A program made the position numbers and the translations under genes. A DNA stretch of 64,000 bases, taken from positions 1,240,001 to 1,304,000 of the forward strand of contig NZ_FXBM01000001.1 of assembly GCF_900177245.1 (NCBI RefSeq). Reading direction: 5' to 3'. The stretch is from Rathayibacter oskolensis. GTDB lineage: Bacteria > Actinomycetota > Actinomycetes > Actinomycetales > Microbacteriaceae. Of this stretch, positions 40,286 to 48,176 are shown one piece after another. Below the pieces are notes generated by a model. The model searched no databases, was not told where the DNA came from, and worked only from the letters and a program-made list of their open reading frames with translations. Positions within the stretch are counted from its first letter, which is position 1; each line of letters starts with the position of its first letter.

Positions 40286-43081
40286 TCAGCCCTGCGGTGC
40301 CTGCGCCGGGACCGTGCGGATCGGCGCCGCGTCGGGGTGCAGCAGCCGCCAGATGCGGTCGCGTGAGAGAGGCAGCTCGTGCGGACGCACGCCGATGGCG
40401 GCGTGGACGGCGTTGGCCAGGGCCGGCGCGACCGGGTTGTAGGGCGCCTCGCTCATCGACTTCGCGCCGAACGGCCCGAGCTCGTCGGCCGTCTCGGCGA
40501 AGAGCACCTCGGTCGTCGGCACGTCGGCCATCTGCGGGATGTGGTAGTTGCGGAGGATCGTCGTCGTGACGGTGCCCTCGTCGTCGAGGATCATCTCCTC
40601 GTAGAGAGCCGAGCCGATCGCCTGCGCGACCCCGCCCTCGACCTGGCCGCGGCACTGGGCCGGGTTGATGACGAAGCCGGCGTCGGCCGACTGCACCGAC
40701 TGCAGGATCCGGATCTCGCCCGTCGGCACGTGCACCGCCACGCGGAACCCCTGCACGTTGAACGCGAGCGAGCGCTGAGCGCCGTCCTCGGTCCCGGTGG
40801 CCGTGATGGGGCCCCCGGCCGCACGGGCGAGGTCGCCGTACGACACCCGGGTCCCGTCCTCGGCGACGAGTCCCTCGTCGTCGGGCTCGAACTCGCCGCC
40901 GTCGTGCCCGGTGATCCGCTTGGCGAGGGAGCGGAGCTCGGCGAGCAGGCGCACCGCCGCGCTGTAGACCGCCTTCCCCGCGACCACCGTGCCCGCGCTG
41001 CCGAAGGCGCCGGTGTCGTAGCGGGCGGCGTCCGTGTCCGACTGGCGGATCCGCACCCGGTCGGCCGAGGCTCCGAACGCGCTCGCGACGAGCTGCGTGT
41101 GGACCGTGGTCGTGCCGTTGCCGAACTCCGCGGTGCCGACCCCGATCGTGAGCAGGCCCTCCGCGTCGACCGTCACCGTCGCCTCCGAGAAGTGGCCGCG
41201 CGGCGGGACCGTGGCGATCATCGCGACCGCCATGCCCTCTCCCACTCGCCAGTCGGTCCCGTCGGGCGTCGCCTCGGCGCGCCCGCGCAGGAGCGCCGCC
41301 TCGGTCAGATCGAGGCACTGGTCGAGTCCGTAGGAGGCGAAGCCGATGTCGTCGCCCTCGACGTGTGTGACGACGAGCTCGTCGCCCGGGCGGACGGCGT
41401 TGATCCGCCGCAGCTCGAACGGGTCGATGCCGAGCTTCCCGGCGAGCTCGTCCATCGCCGACTCGATGCCGAAGATCACCTGCCCCAGGCCGTAGCCGCG
41501 GAAGGCGCCGGAGGGGATGTTGTTCGTGTAGACCGCCTGGGCGTCGACGCGCTTGTTCGGGGCGGAGTAGGTGGCGACCGACTCCGAGGTGCCGTGGAAC
41601 ATGACTCCCGGGCCGTGATTGCCGTAGGCGCCGGTGTCCGAGAGGACGTCGACGCTCATCGCCGTCAGCCGTCCGTCGCGGCGGGCTCCGAGCGTCACCC
41701 CCACCCGCATCGGGTGCCGGCAGGGCGCCATCGTGAACTCGTCGCTGCGGGTGAACTCGAACTGCACCGGTCGCCCGGTGGCCAGCACCGCCAGCGCGAC
41801 GACGTCCTCGGTGAGGATCTCCTGCTTGCCGCCGAAACCGCCGCCGACCCGGGCCGTGAAGACCCGCACCGTCGAGGGGTCGCGGTCGAAGATGCGCGCG
41901 ATCTCGTCGCGGACGAGGAAGGGCACCTGGGTCGAGGTGCGCAGCACGAGCTCGTCGCCCTCGAGCCAGCCGATGGTGCCGTGCGTCTCGAGCGCGGTGT
42001 GCGCGACCCGGGACGTCGACCACCGGCCCTCGATGACCACGTCGGCCTCGGCGAGTCCGCGGGTCACGTCGCCGTACTCGCCGTGCAGCTCGGCGACGAC
42101 GTTCGACTCCGGCTTCGCGATGCGCGAGGCGATCGGATCCTTGTCGCCGTGCAGGAGGGGGGCGCCTGCTGTGCGCGCCAGCTCCGGGTCGAACACGGCG
42201 GGCAGCAGCTCGTACTCGACGTCGATCGCGCGGCAGGCGGCTTCGGCCTGGCCGACCGACTCGGCGACCACCACGGCGACGCGCTGGCCGCGGAACCGCA
42301 CGACCGTGTCGAGCATCCGGGTGTCGTCGGGGTCGTCGAGTCGCGACTCGTGGCGGGCCGTCGAGTACAGGATGTCGGGGACGTCGGCGGCGGTCAGCAC
42401 CGCGACGACGCCGGGCAGCCGCTCGGCCGCCCGCGTGTCGATGGAGAGGATCCGCGCGTGGGCGTGCGGGCTCTGCAGGACCTTCAGGTGCAGCAGGCCG
42501 GGGACGGCGACGTCGAGCGTGTAGGGCTCCCGGCCCGAGACGATGCGCCGACCGGCGGGGGCGCCGAGCGAGCGGCCGACCCGCGACTCCTCGGCGGTGG
42601 GCCGACCGGTGCGGCGCACGGGGGCGAGACCGCTCGGCGCGGGCGGGTGCTCGCAGGCGACCCGCGTCACCGCCTCGCGGATCGGGCGGTAGCCGGTGCA
42701 CCGGCAGAGGTTGCCCTTCATCAGCCGCGGGACGTCCTCGAGGCGCGCCCCCTCGATCGCGGCGGCCGTGACGACCATGCCCGCGGTGCAGAAGCCGCAC
42801 TGGAACGCGGCGGAGTCGACGAACGCCTGCTGGGCGGCGCCCGGCTCCTCCGGTGTGCCGAGGCCGGAGGCGGTGGTCACCTCGCGCCCCTCGACCCGGT
42901 GGGCGGGGTAGATGCAGGAGTGGAACGGCGTGCCGTCGACGAGCACCGCGCAGGCGCCGCAGTCGCCGGCGTCGCAGCCCTTCTTGACCTCGAAGTGCTC
43001 GTGGTCGCGCAGCAGCGTGCGCAGCACCTGACCGGGCCGCGGGGACGCGTCGACCTGCTCGCCGTTGACGGTGAATCTCAT
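40286..43081 (-). CDS. xanthine dehydrogenase, fused 2Fe-2S and molybdopterin subunit
   Basis: Hydroxylates hypoxanthine and xanthine to urate. 931 residues. Residues 1-~150 carry two [2Fe-2S] centres: the plant-type cluster KKGCDAGDCGACAVLVDG and the second in FQCGFCTAG plus NLCRCTGY. Residues ~175-931 are the Moco domain: GGGFGGKQE, SGAFRGYGLGQ and the catalytic-Glu region FGAKSMSEAPYNPVAPA. The FAD domain is a separate protein encoded just upstream with an ATGA overlap. The fusion joins what many bacteria encode as XdhC/YagT-type small and large subunits. Confidence 0.93.
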   Translation of the reverse strand: MRFTVNGEQVDASPRPGQVLRTLLRDHEHFEVKKGCDAGDCGACAVLVDGTPFHSCIYPAHRVEGREVTTASGLGTPEEPGAAQQAFVDSAAFQCGFCTAGMVVTAAAIEGARLEDVPRLMKGNLCRCTGYRPIREAVTRVACEHPPAPSGLAPVRRTGRPTAEESRVGRSLGAPAGRRIVSGREPYTLDVAVPGLLHLKVLQSPHAHARILSIDTRAAERLPGVVAVLTAADVPDILYSTARHESRLDDPDDTRMLDTVVRFRGQRVAVVVAESVGQAEAACRAIDVEYELLPAVFDPELARTAGAPLLHGDKDPIASRIAKPESNVVAELHGEYGDVTRGLAEADVVIEGRWSTSRVAHTALETHGTIGWLEGDELVLRTSTQVPFLVRDEIARIFDRDPSTVRVFTARVGGGFGGKQEILTEDVVALAVLATGRPVQFEFTRSDEFTMAPCRHPMRVGVTLGARRDGRLTAMSVDVLSDTGAYGNHGPGVMFHGTSESVATYSAPNKRVDAQAVYTNNIPSGAFRGYGLGQVIFGIESAMDELAGKLGIDPFELRRINAVRPGDELVVTHVEGDDIGFASYGLDQCLDLTEAALLRGRAEATPDGTDWRVGEGMAVAMIATVPPRGHFSEATVTVDAEGLLTIGVGTAEFGNGTTTVHTQLVASAFGASADRVRIRQSDTDAARYDTGAFGSAGTVVAGKAVYSAAVRLLAELRSLAKRITGHDGGEFEPDDEGLVAEDGTRVSYGDLARAAGGPITATGTEDGAQRSLAFNVQGFRVAVHVPTGEIRILQSVQSADAGFVINPAQCRGQVEGGVAQAIGSALYEEMILDDEGTVTTTILRNYHIPQMADVPTTEVLFAETADELGPFGAKSMSEAPYNPVAPALANAVHAAIGVRPHELPLSRDRIWRLLHPDAAPIRTVPAQAPQG

Positions 43082-43890
43082 GCGCCGCTCCCTCCGAGCT
43101 CTCGGCGGATCTGCTCGGCCAGGACGAGCACGACCCCGTGACGCCAGTCGGCGGCGCCGTGCGGATCGGTGAACCAGCTCGCGACGGCGTCGATGCCGGA
43201 GGCGAGCTCGTCGGCGGTGGGTGCCGCGGCGAACCGCAGCACCTCGGGCCGGACGGTCGCTGCGGACACGCAGAGGACGAACGCCCCGTCGACGTCGAGT
43301 CGCCCGATGACGACGGCTCCGGAGCGGCCGAGCGGCGACAGCGCGATCTTGCGGAACGCGGTCCGAGCCTCCAGGGCCCGCAGCGGGAACTCGATCGAGC
43401 GGATCACGTCGCCGTGCCCGAGGGTCGTGGTCATGTCGCCCGTCACGAGCTCGGCCACCGGGACGAGCTCGTCGGAGCCGTCGGCGCGCCAGATCAGCGC
43501 GCGGGCGTCGAGCGCGGAGGCGAGGCTGATCATCGGGCCGGCCGGGAGGGCGTTGGCGATGTTGCCGCCGACGGTCGCCGTGTTCCAGATCTTGAAGGAG
43601 CCCAGGAGCGCCGTGCAGCACTGGAAGAAGAGCGGGTGCGACGGCCTGCCGCTGTCGCGCATCCCCGCCAGTTCGGCGAGCGTGCAGGTCGCGGCGACGG
43701 AGAGCCCCTCCGGCGACTCGACGATCGGCTCCCAGCCGAACCCCTGGAGGTCGAGCAGCTCGTCGAGGTGGTCGTGCGGGAGGGAGAAGACCCAGGAGCC
43801 GCCTCCGATCACCGCGGTGCGCTCGCCCATCGCGGCCAGCTCGGCGCGCTCGCGCACGACCCGCACGCGCTGGATCGTGTTCAGGTCCAT
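43078..43890 (-). CDS. xanthine dehydrogenase FAD-binding subunit
   Basis: 270 residues of the CO-dehydrogenase/xanthine-dehydrogenase flavoprotein family. The FAD pyrophosphate loop is VIGGGSWVFS near residue 27, and the second FAD motif is TATVGGNIANALPAGPM near residue 107. It passes electrons from the 2Fe-2S centres to NAD. ATG 43890 follows GAGAGG. First gene of the two-gene xdh operon. Confidence 0.92.
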   Translation of the reverse strand: MDLNTIQRVRVVRERAELAAMGERTAVIGGGSWVFSLPHDHLDELLDLQGFGWEPIVESPEGLSVAATCTLAELAGMRDSGRPSHPLFFQCCTALLGSFKIWNTATVGGNIANALPAGPMISLASALDARALIWRADGSDELVPVAELVTGDMTTTLGHGDVIRSIEFPLRALEARTAFRKIALSPLGRSGAVVIGRLDVDGAFVLCVSAATVRPEVLRFAAAPTADELASGIDAVASWFTDPHGAADWRHGVVLVLAEQIRRELGGSGA

Positions 43891-43931
43891 GCCGCACCTC
43901 TCGACCGTGCGCGCGAACGGCGCGCCCCTCC

Positions 43932-43963
43932 AGTGAACCCCACACGTGTGACGCCCGTGTTAC
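43932..43963 (-). promoter_or_regulatory. GlnR-type box before the xdh operon
   Basis: On the minus strand GTAAC (43963-43959), six bases, GTCAC (43952-43948): two GTnAC half-sites 11 bp apart. TTCACT (43937-43932) follows after ten bases but is a poor -10. The half-sites match GTnAC better than any other box here. The 157-bp gap 43891-44047 holds nothing else that I recognise. Confidence 0.45.
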
Positions 43964-44047
43964 CCGTGCTCGGCGCATCCCACTCGGAGGCGTCGGAACG
44001 CTGGCGGATCCGCCAGTGCCGCACCGGGTCGCCTCGCCCGCCGGTCG

Positions 44048-44479
44048 TCAGCCGAGCGACGCGACCCACTCCGAGCTGCCGTCCACGAACGACTGCTCCT
44101 TCCAGATCGGCACCGTCGCCTTGATGTCGTCGACGAGCGCCGCGCACGCCTCGAAGGCGGCCGCGCGATGCGGGGAGGCGACCGCGCAGGCGAGCGCCAG
44201 ATCGCCGACCACGAGATCGCCGACCCGGTGCACCGCGGCCACCCGCACCTCCGGGAAGCGCTCCGTGATCCGCCGGGCGGAGGCGAGCAGCGCGGCGGGC
44301 GCGTCCGGGTGCGCCTCGTAGTTCAGCCGCACCACCCCGCGCCCCTCGTCGTGATCGCGGACGACTCCGGCGAACGTCACGACGGCGCCGTGCGCGGGGG
44401 AGTCGACCGCGTGCTCGCACTCGTCGACCGTGATCGGCTCGACCGAGAGGCGCGCGAGGGCGACCGGATCAGCGGGCAT
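44048..44479 (-). CDS. moaE: molybdopterin synthase catalytic subunit
   Basis: 143-residue large subunit of molybdopterin synthase, which puts two sulfurs from MoaD into cyclic pyranopterin. Motifs: GAVVTFAGVVRDHDEGR near residue 30, HRVGDLVVGD near 83, and the active-site KEQSFVDGSSEWV (near 126). The ATG overlaps the mogA 3' end by 11 bp. Last gene of the moeA-moaC-mogA-moaE operon; its MoaD partner is at 47.9 kb. Confidence 0.95.
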   Translation of the reverse strand: MPADPVALARLSVEPITVDECEHAVDSPAHGAVVTFAGVVRDHDEGRGVVRLNYEAHPDAPAALLASARRITERFPEVRVAAVHRVGDLVVGDLALACAVASPHRAAAFEACAALVDDIKATVPIWKEQSFVDGSSEWVASLG

Positions 44480-44957
44480 GATCGCCGCCTCCGAGCTGGT
44501 CGAGCAGGTGCCCGATGATCGGATCGAGCACGTCGATCCCGTCGCGGACCCCGCCGGGCGAGCCCGGGAGGTTCACCACGACGCTCGAGCCGGCGACTCC
44601 GGCCGTGCCCCTGCTGAGGACGGCGGTCGGCACGTGCGCCGCGCCCTTCGCCCGGATAGCCTCGGCCAGCCCCGGCAGGACGCGCTCGATCAGGGGCGCC
44701 GTCTGCTCGGGCGTGACGTCGCTCGGAGCGACTCCCGTCCCGCCGGTCGTGATCACCACGTCGACTCCGGAGGCGATCGCGTCCGAGATCGCCTCGCCCA
44801 CCGCATCGCCGTCGGCGACCACGACGACGCTGCCGCTCCAGCCCCGGCCCTCGAACCAGGTCAGCAGGGCCGGCCCCGTGCGATCCTCGTACACGCCGGA
44901 GGCGGCCCGGGTGGAGGCGACCACCGCGACGGCCCGCCGCGTCACCGGGCGCTCCAC
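44469..44957 (-). CDS. molybdopterin adenylyltransferase (MogA/MoaB family)
   Basis: 162 residues. Adenylylates molybdopterin ahead of molybdate insertion by MoeA. The nucleotide motif ITTGGTGVAPSDVTPE is near residue 69, and NLPGSPGGVRDG is near 128. GTG 44957 lies inside the moaC 3' end. MogA and MoaB cannot be told apart by eye, but actinobacterial moeA-linked members serve this role. Confidence 0.92.
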   Translation of the reverse strand: MERPVTRRAVAVVASTRAASGVYEDRTGPALLTWFEGRGWSGSVVVVADGDAVGEAISDAIASGVDVVITTGGTGVAPSDVTPEQTAPLIERVLPGLAEAIRAKGAAHVPTAVLSRGTAGVAGSSVVVNLPGSPGGVRDGIDVLDPIIGHLLDQLGGGDHAR

Positions 44958-45421
44958 GAACCGCTGCGTCCGCCCGACTTCGCGAGCACCCGCACCTCGG
45001 TGATCACGGCGGAGCGGTCGACCGCCTTGAGCATGTCGTAGACGGTCAGAGCGGCGACGGTCACGGCGGTGAGAGCCTCCATCTCGACTCCGGTGCGACC
45101 GCTGGTGCGCACCCGCGCCTCGATCCGCACCCGGTCGCCCAGGGGCTCGAGATCGATGTCGACGCCGTCGAGGGCGAGCGGGTGGCAGAGCGGGATGAGC
45201 GTCGAGGTGGCCTTCGCGCCCATGATCCCCGCGATGCGGGCGACTCCGAGAGCCTCGCCCTTGGGCAGCTCGCCCTGCGCGAGCAGCCGCACGACCTCCG
45301 GCGTCGTCACGACGAACCCCTCGGCCGCGGCGGTGCGCGAGGTCACCTCCTTGCCCCCGACGTCGACCATGTGCACGGCCCCGTCGCCGCGGACGTGGGT
45401 GAGTTCGCCGCCCTCAGTCAT
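44942..45421 (-). CDS. moaC: cyclic pyranopterin monophosphate synthase
   Basis: 159 residues. Converts the MoaA product into cyclic pyranopterin monophosphate. The family signature MVDVGGKEVTSRTA is near residue 18, and IPLCHPLALDGVDIDL and EMEALTAVTVAALTVYDMLKA (~115-135) are conserved, the latter with catalytic Lys and Asp nearby. The ATG overlaps the moeA 3' end by 8 bp. Confidence 0.96.
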   Translation of the reverse strand: MTEGGELTHVRGDGAVHMVDVGGKEVTSRTAAAEGFVVTTPEVVRLLAQGELPKGEALGVARIAGIMGAKATSTLIPLCHPLALDGVDIDLEPLGDRVRIEARVRTSGRTGVEMEALTAVTVAALTVYDMLKAVDRSAVITEVRVLAKSGGRSGSWSAR

Positions 45422-46685
45422 CGATCCTCCAGATCTGGACCGTGTCGCCGGTCGCTGCGCGTTCCGTCCCGACCGGGACGTGGATGAGCACGGTGGACCG
45501 TGCGTAGGACGCGAGAAGGTGCGAGCTCGGCCCCCCGACCGGATGCACGAGGCCCTCGTCGTCGAGGACCCCGCGGCGGATCTGGTGCAGGTGCGCAGGG
45601 GAGTCGAGAGCCGCGCCGAGCCGGGCCCGCAGCCGCGGACGCTCGGCGGGCGATCGGCCGGCGAGCGAGCGCAGCACAGGGCGGAGGAAGACCTCGAACG
45701 ACACCAGCGCACTCACCGGGTTGCCGGGCAGCGAGACGATCGGGAGGTGCGCGCCGTCGGGCATGCGCACGAGGCCGAGCCCCTGGGGGCCGCCCGGCTG
45801 CATGGCGACGTGGCCGAACTCCGAGCCCGCCGGCCCGAGGGCGTCGCGAACGACCTCGTAGGCGCCCGCGCTGACTCCGCCGACGGTCACGGCCAGGTCG
45901 GCCTCCGCGGCGTGCTCCTCGAGGAGTGCGAGGAGCTCCTCGGCGCGGTCGCTCGTGCACGGCGCGACGATCGGGAGGGCTCCGGCCTCGCGGACGGCCT
46001 CGGCGAGCAGGGAGCCGTTCGCGTCGTAGATCTGCGCGTCCTCGAGGACGGCTCCGGCAGGCCGGATCTCGTGGCCCGTCGGGACCACGAGCACGCGGAG
46101 TCGGGGGAGCACCTCGACCTCGGTGAGCCCGAGGGAGGCGAGGAGGCCGTAGTGCGCCGCGCGCAGGACCGTGCCGGCGGGAAGTACGAGATCGCCGCTC
46201 CGGGCGTCGCTGCCGCGGGCGCGCACGAACGTCGCGGCGACCACGGGGCCCGAGAACGCCACCCGGGCGTCGGCGGCGTCGGCGCCGGGGAACCGCGGCG
46301 GGTCGACCCGCTCGACGGGCACGACGGCGTCCGCACCGGAGGGGAGGGGCGAGCCGGTCATGATCGGAGCAGTGGTGCCCGGCTCGAGCCGCGGTGCCCG
46401 GTCGCCGGCGGGGATCGGCGCGACGACCGGCAGCACGACCGGCGCATCGGGCGCCGCCCGGTCGAGATCGGCCGCCCGCACGGCGAAGCCGTCCATCTGC
46501 GAGTTGTCGAAGCGGGGCAGGTCGAGCGGGGCAGGGACCGACCGCGCCAGCACGCGGCGGTCGTAGGCGCCGGGATCCGCCGCGACCGACGACGGGTCCA
46601 GCGGCAGCGTCTCGTGAGCGCCGCGCTCCGCGAGAGGCGCGAGGAGGGCGCGGACCCGGGCGGCGTGCATGTCGATCGACGTCAT
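45414..46685 (-). CDS. moeA: molybdopterin molybdenumtransferase
   Basis: 423 residues. Inserts molybdate into adenylylated molybdopterin. The domains read in order: PRFDNSQMDGFAVRA (near residue 56), GTTAPIMTGSPLPSGADAVVP (~112-132), the MoCF-like fold with TVGGVSAGAYEVVRDAL (near 255) and SLPGNPVSALVSFEVF (near 325), then a C-terminal beta barrel. ATG 46685 has GAGAGGA at 5 nt. First gene of its operon, divergent from moaA. Confidence 0.96.
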   Translation of the reverse strand: MTSIDMHAARVRALLAPLAERGAHETLPLDPSSVAADPGAYDRRVLARSVPAPLDLPRFDNSQMDGFAVRAADLDRAAPDAPVVLPVVAPIPAGDRAPRLEPGTTAPIMTGSPLPSGADAVVPVERVDPPRFPGADAADARVAFSGPVVAATFVRARGSDARSGDLVLPAGTVLRAAHYGLLASLGLTEVEVLPRLRVLVVPTGHEIRPAGAVLEDAQIYDANGSLLAEAVREAGALPIVAPCTSDRAEELLALLEEHAAEADLAVTVGGVSAGAYEVVRDALGPAGSEFGHVAMQPGGPQGLGLVRMPDGAHLPIVSLPGNPVSALVSFEVFLRPVLRSLAGRSPAERPRLRARLGAALDSPAHLHQIRRGVLDDEGLVHPVGGPSSHLLASYARSTVLIHVPVGTERAATGDTVQIWRIDD

Positions 46686-46763
46686 CGCGTCCTCTCCGGC
46701 GCTCGCCCCGACGGGAGGCGGGACCGGTGTCCATCCTGCCGGGTCGCGCGCCGATCCGGCGCG

Positions 46764-46769
46764 TAGTCT
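46764..46769 (+). promoter_or_regulatory. leaderless promoter -10 of moaA
   Basis: TAGTCT ends exactly 6 nt before the moaA ATG, so transcription should begin at the start codon. There is therefore no room for a Moco riboswitch in the moaA mRNA. Confidence 0.6.
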
Positions 46770-46775
46770 GTCGGG

Positions 46776-47864
46776 ATGAGCACAGCACTCGGGATCCCCG
46801 GCTTCCGGCCCCGGCAGTCCGGCTCCGTCCTCCCCGCCGATCGACCGGCCACGCCGTTGCTGCTCGACACCTACGGGCGCGTCGCCGACGACCTGCGCAT
46901 CTCGCTCACCGACAAGTGCAACCTGCGCTGCACCTACTGCATGCCGGCCGAGGGACTGCCGTTCCTGCCTCCGGCCTCGCTGCTCACCCGGGACGAGATC
47001 GTGCGCCTCGCGCGGATCGCGGTCGAGCAGTTCGGCGTCCGCCAGATCCGCTTCACGGGCGGCGAGCCGCTGCTGCGGAAGGACCTCGTCGACATCATCC
47101 GCGACGTCGCCGCGCTGGTGCCGCGCCCGGAGATCTCGCTGACCACCAACGCGATCGGCCTCTCGGGCCGTGCGGAGGCGCTCGCCGCGGCGGGCCTGAA
47201 CCGCGTCAACGTCTCGCTCGACTCGATCTGCGCCGAGACCTTCGCGAAGGTCACGCGCCGGCCGTTCCTCGATCGCGTGCTCGCCGGCATCGACGCCCTC
47301 GGGCCCGCGGGCCTCGCGCAGACCAAGATCAACGCGGTGCTCCTCCCGGGCATCAACGACCAGGAGGCGCCCGACCTGCTCGCGTGGGCGCTCGCCGGCG
47401 GCCACCAGCTGCGCTTCATCGAGCAGATGGCCCTCGACGCCGACCACGGCTGGGACCGCTCGACCATGATCACGGCCGCGGGAATCCGCGCGATCCTCTC
47501 GGAGCGCTTCGCCCTCACTGCGCACCCCGCCCCCCGCGACGGCGCCCCGGCTGAGCTGTTCGACGTGCGCGAGGCGGGAGCGCCCGACGGGCCGGTCCTC
47601 GGCCAGGTGGGCATCATCGCCTCCGTCACTGAGCCGTTCTGCGACGACTGCCGGCGCACGCGACTGACGGCCGAGGGCGGCGTGCGCAGCTGCCTCTTCT
47701 CGAACGACGAGACCGACCTGCTCGGACCGATGCGTGCCGGCGCCGACGACCACGAGGTCGCGCAGCTGTGGCGCGGGGCCATGTGGGCGAAGCCCGCCGG
47801 CCACGAGATGAACCGCGTCGGCTTCGTGCAGCCCGATCGCACCATGAGCGCGATCGGCGGATGA
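46776..47864 (+). CDS. moaA: GTP 3',8-cyclase (radical SAM)
   Basis: 362 residues. First step of Moco synthesis, using two 4Fe-4S clusters. The radical-SAM cluster is CNLRCTYCMP near residue 49, with FTGGEPLLRKD near 90 for SAM. The C-terminal cluster cysteines are in FCDDCRRTRLTAEG and SCLFSN (near 290-310). It lacks the terminal GlyGly often seen, ending SAIGG, which does satisfy the tail. ATGA overlap with moaD. Confidence 0.96.
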   Translation: MSTALGIPGFRPRQSGSVLPADRPATPLLLDTYGRVADDLRISLTDKCNLRCTYCMPAEGLPFLPPASLLTRDEIVRLARIAVEQFGVRQIRFTGGEPLLRKDLVDIIRDVAALVPRPEISLTTNAIGLSGRAEALAAAGLNRVNVSLDSICAETFAKVTRRPFLDRVLAGIDALGPAGLAQTKINAVLLPGINDQEAPDLLAWALAGGHQLRFIEQMALDADHGWDRSTMITAAGIRAILSERFALTAHPAPRDGAPAELFDVREAGAPDGPVLGQVGIIASVTEPFCDDCRRTRLTAEGGVRSCLFSNDETDLLGPMRAGADDHEVAQLWRGAMWAKPAGHEMNRVGFVQPDRTMSAIGG

Positions 47865-48103
47865 GCGTGCGGGTCCGCTACTTCGCCGCGGCGAAGGCGG
47901 CTCTCGGCCGCGCGTCGGACGACTTCGAGGGCGTGACCGACGTGGCCGATCTGGAGGCGCGACTGGTCGCCTCCGCGCCCGGCGCCGAGGACGTGCTCGC
48001 CCGGTGCACCTACCTCGTGGGCGGAGTGTCGACGACGGACCGCGCGACGCCGCTCGCCGCGGACGCCGCGGTCGACGTGCTGCCTCCGTTCGCGGGCGGC
48101 TGA
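47861..48103 (+). CDS. moaD: molybdopterin synthase sulfur carrier subunit
   Basis: 80-residue ubiquitin-like protein. It starts VRVRYFAAAKAALG and ends LPPFAGG; the C-terminal GlyGly is thiocarboxylated to carry sulfur to MoaE. ATG 47861 overlaps the moaA stop. The MoeB-like gene just downstream on the other strand would activate it. Confidence 0.93.
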   Translation: MSVRVRYFAAAKAALGRASDDFEGVTDVADLEARLVASAPGAEDVLARCTYLVGGVSTTDRATPLAADAAVDVLPPFAGG

Positions 48104-48176
48104 GGCTCACCGCTCGCCACTACGGGTCGGCGCACGTGCACTGCAGTGACCGCAACCTCCCCACGAAGCGACGCGG

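Noticed and set aside
32976-42800. A 3274-codon open frame on the minus strand
   Set aside because: It is antisense to, or out of frame with, many well-recognised genes (uraH, pucR, uricase, allB, xdhC, xanthine dehydrogenase). It results from the scarcity of stop codons in GC-rich DNA.
46686-46775. Moco riboswitch in front of moaA or moeA
   Set aside because: The moaA transcript is predicted to be leaderless and the shared gap is only 90 bp, too short for the known Moco RNA motif.
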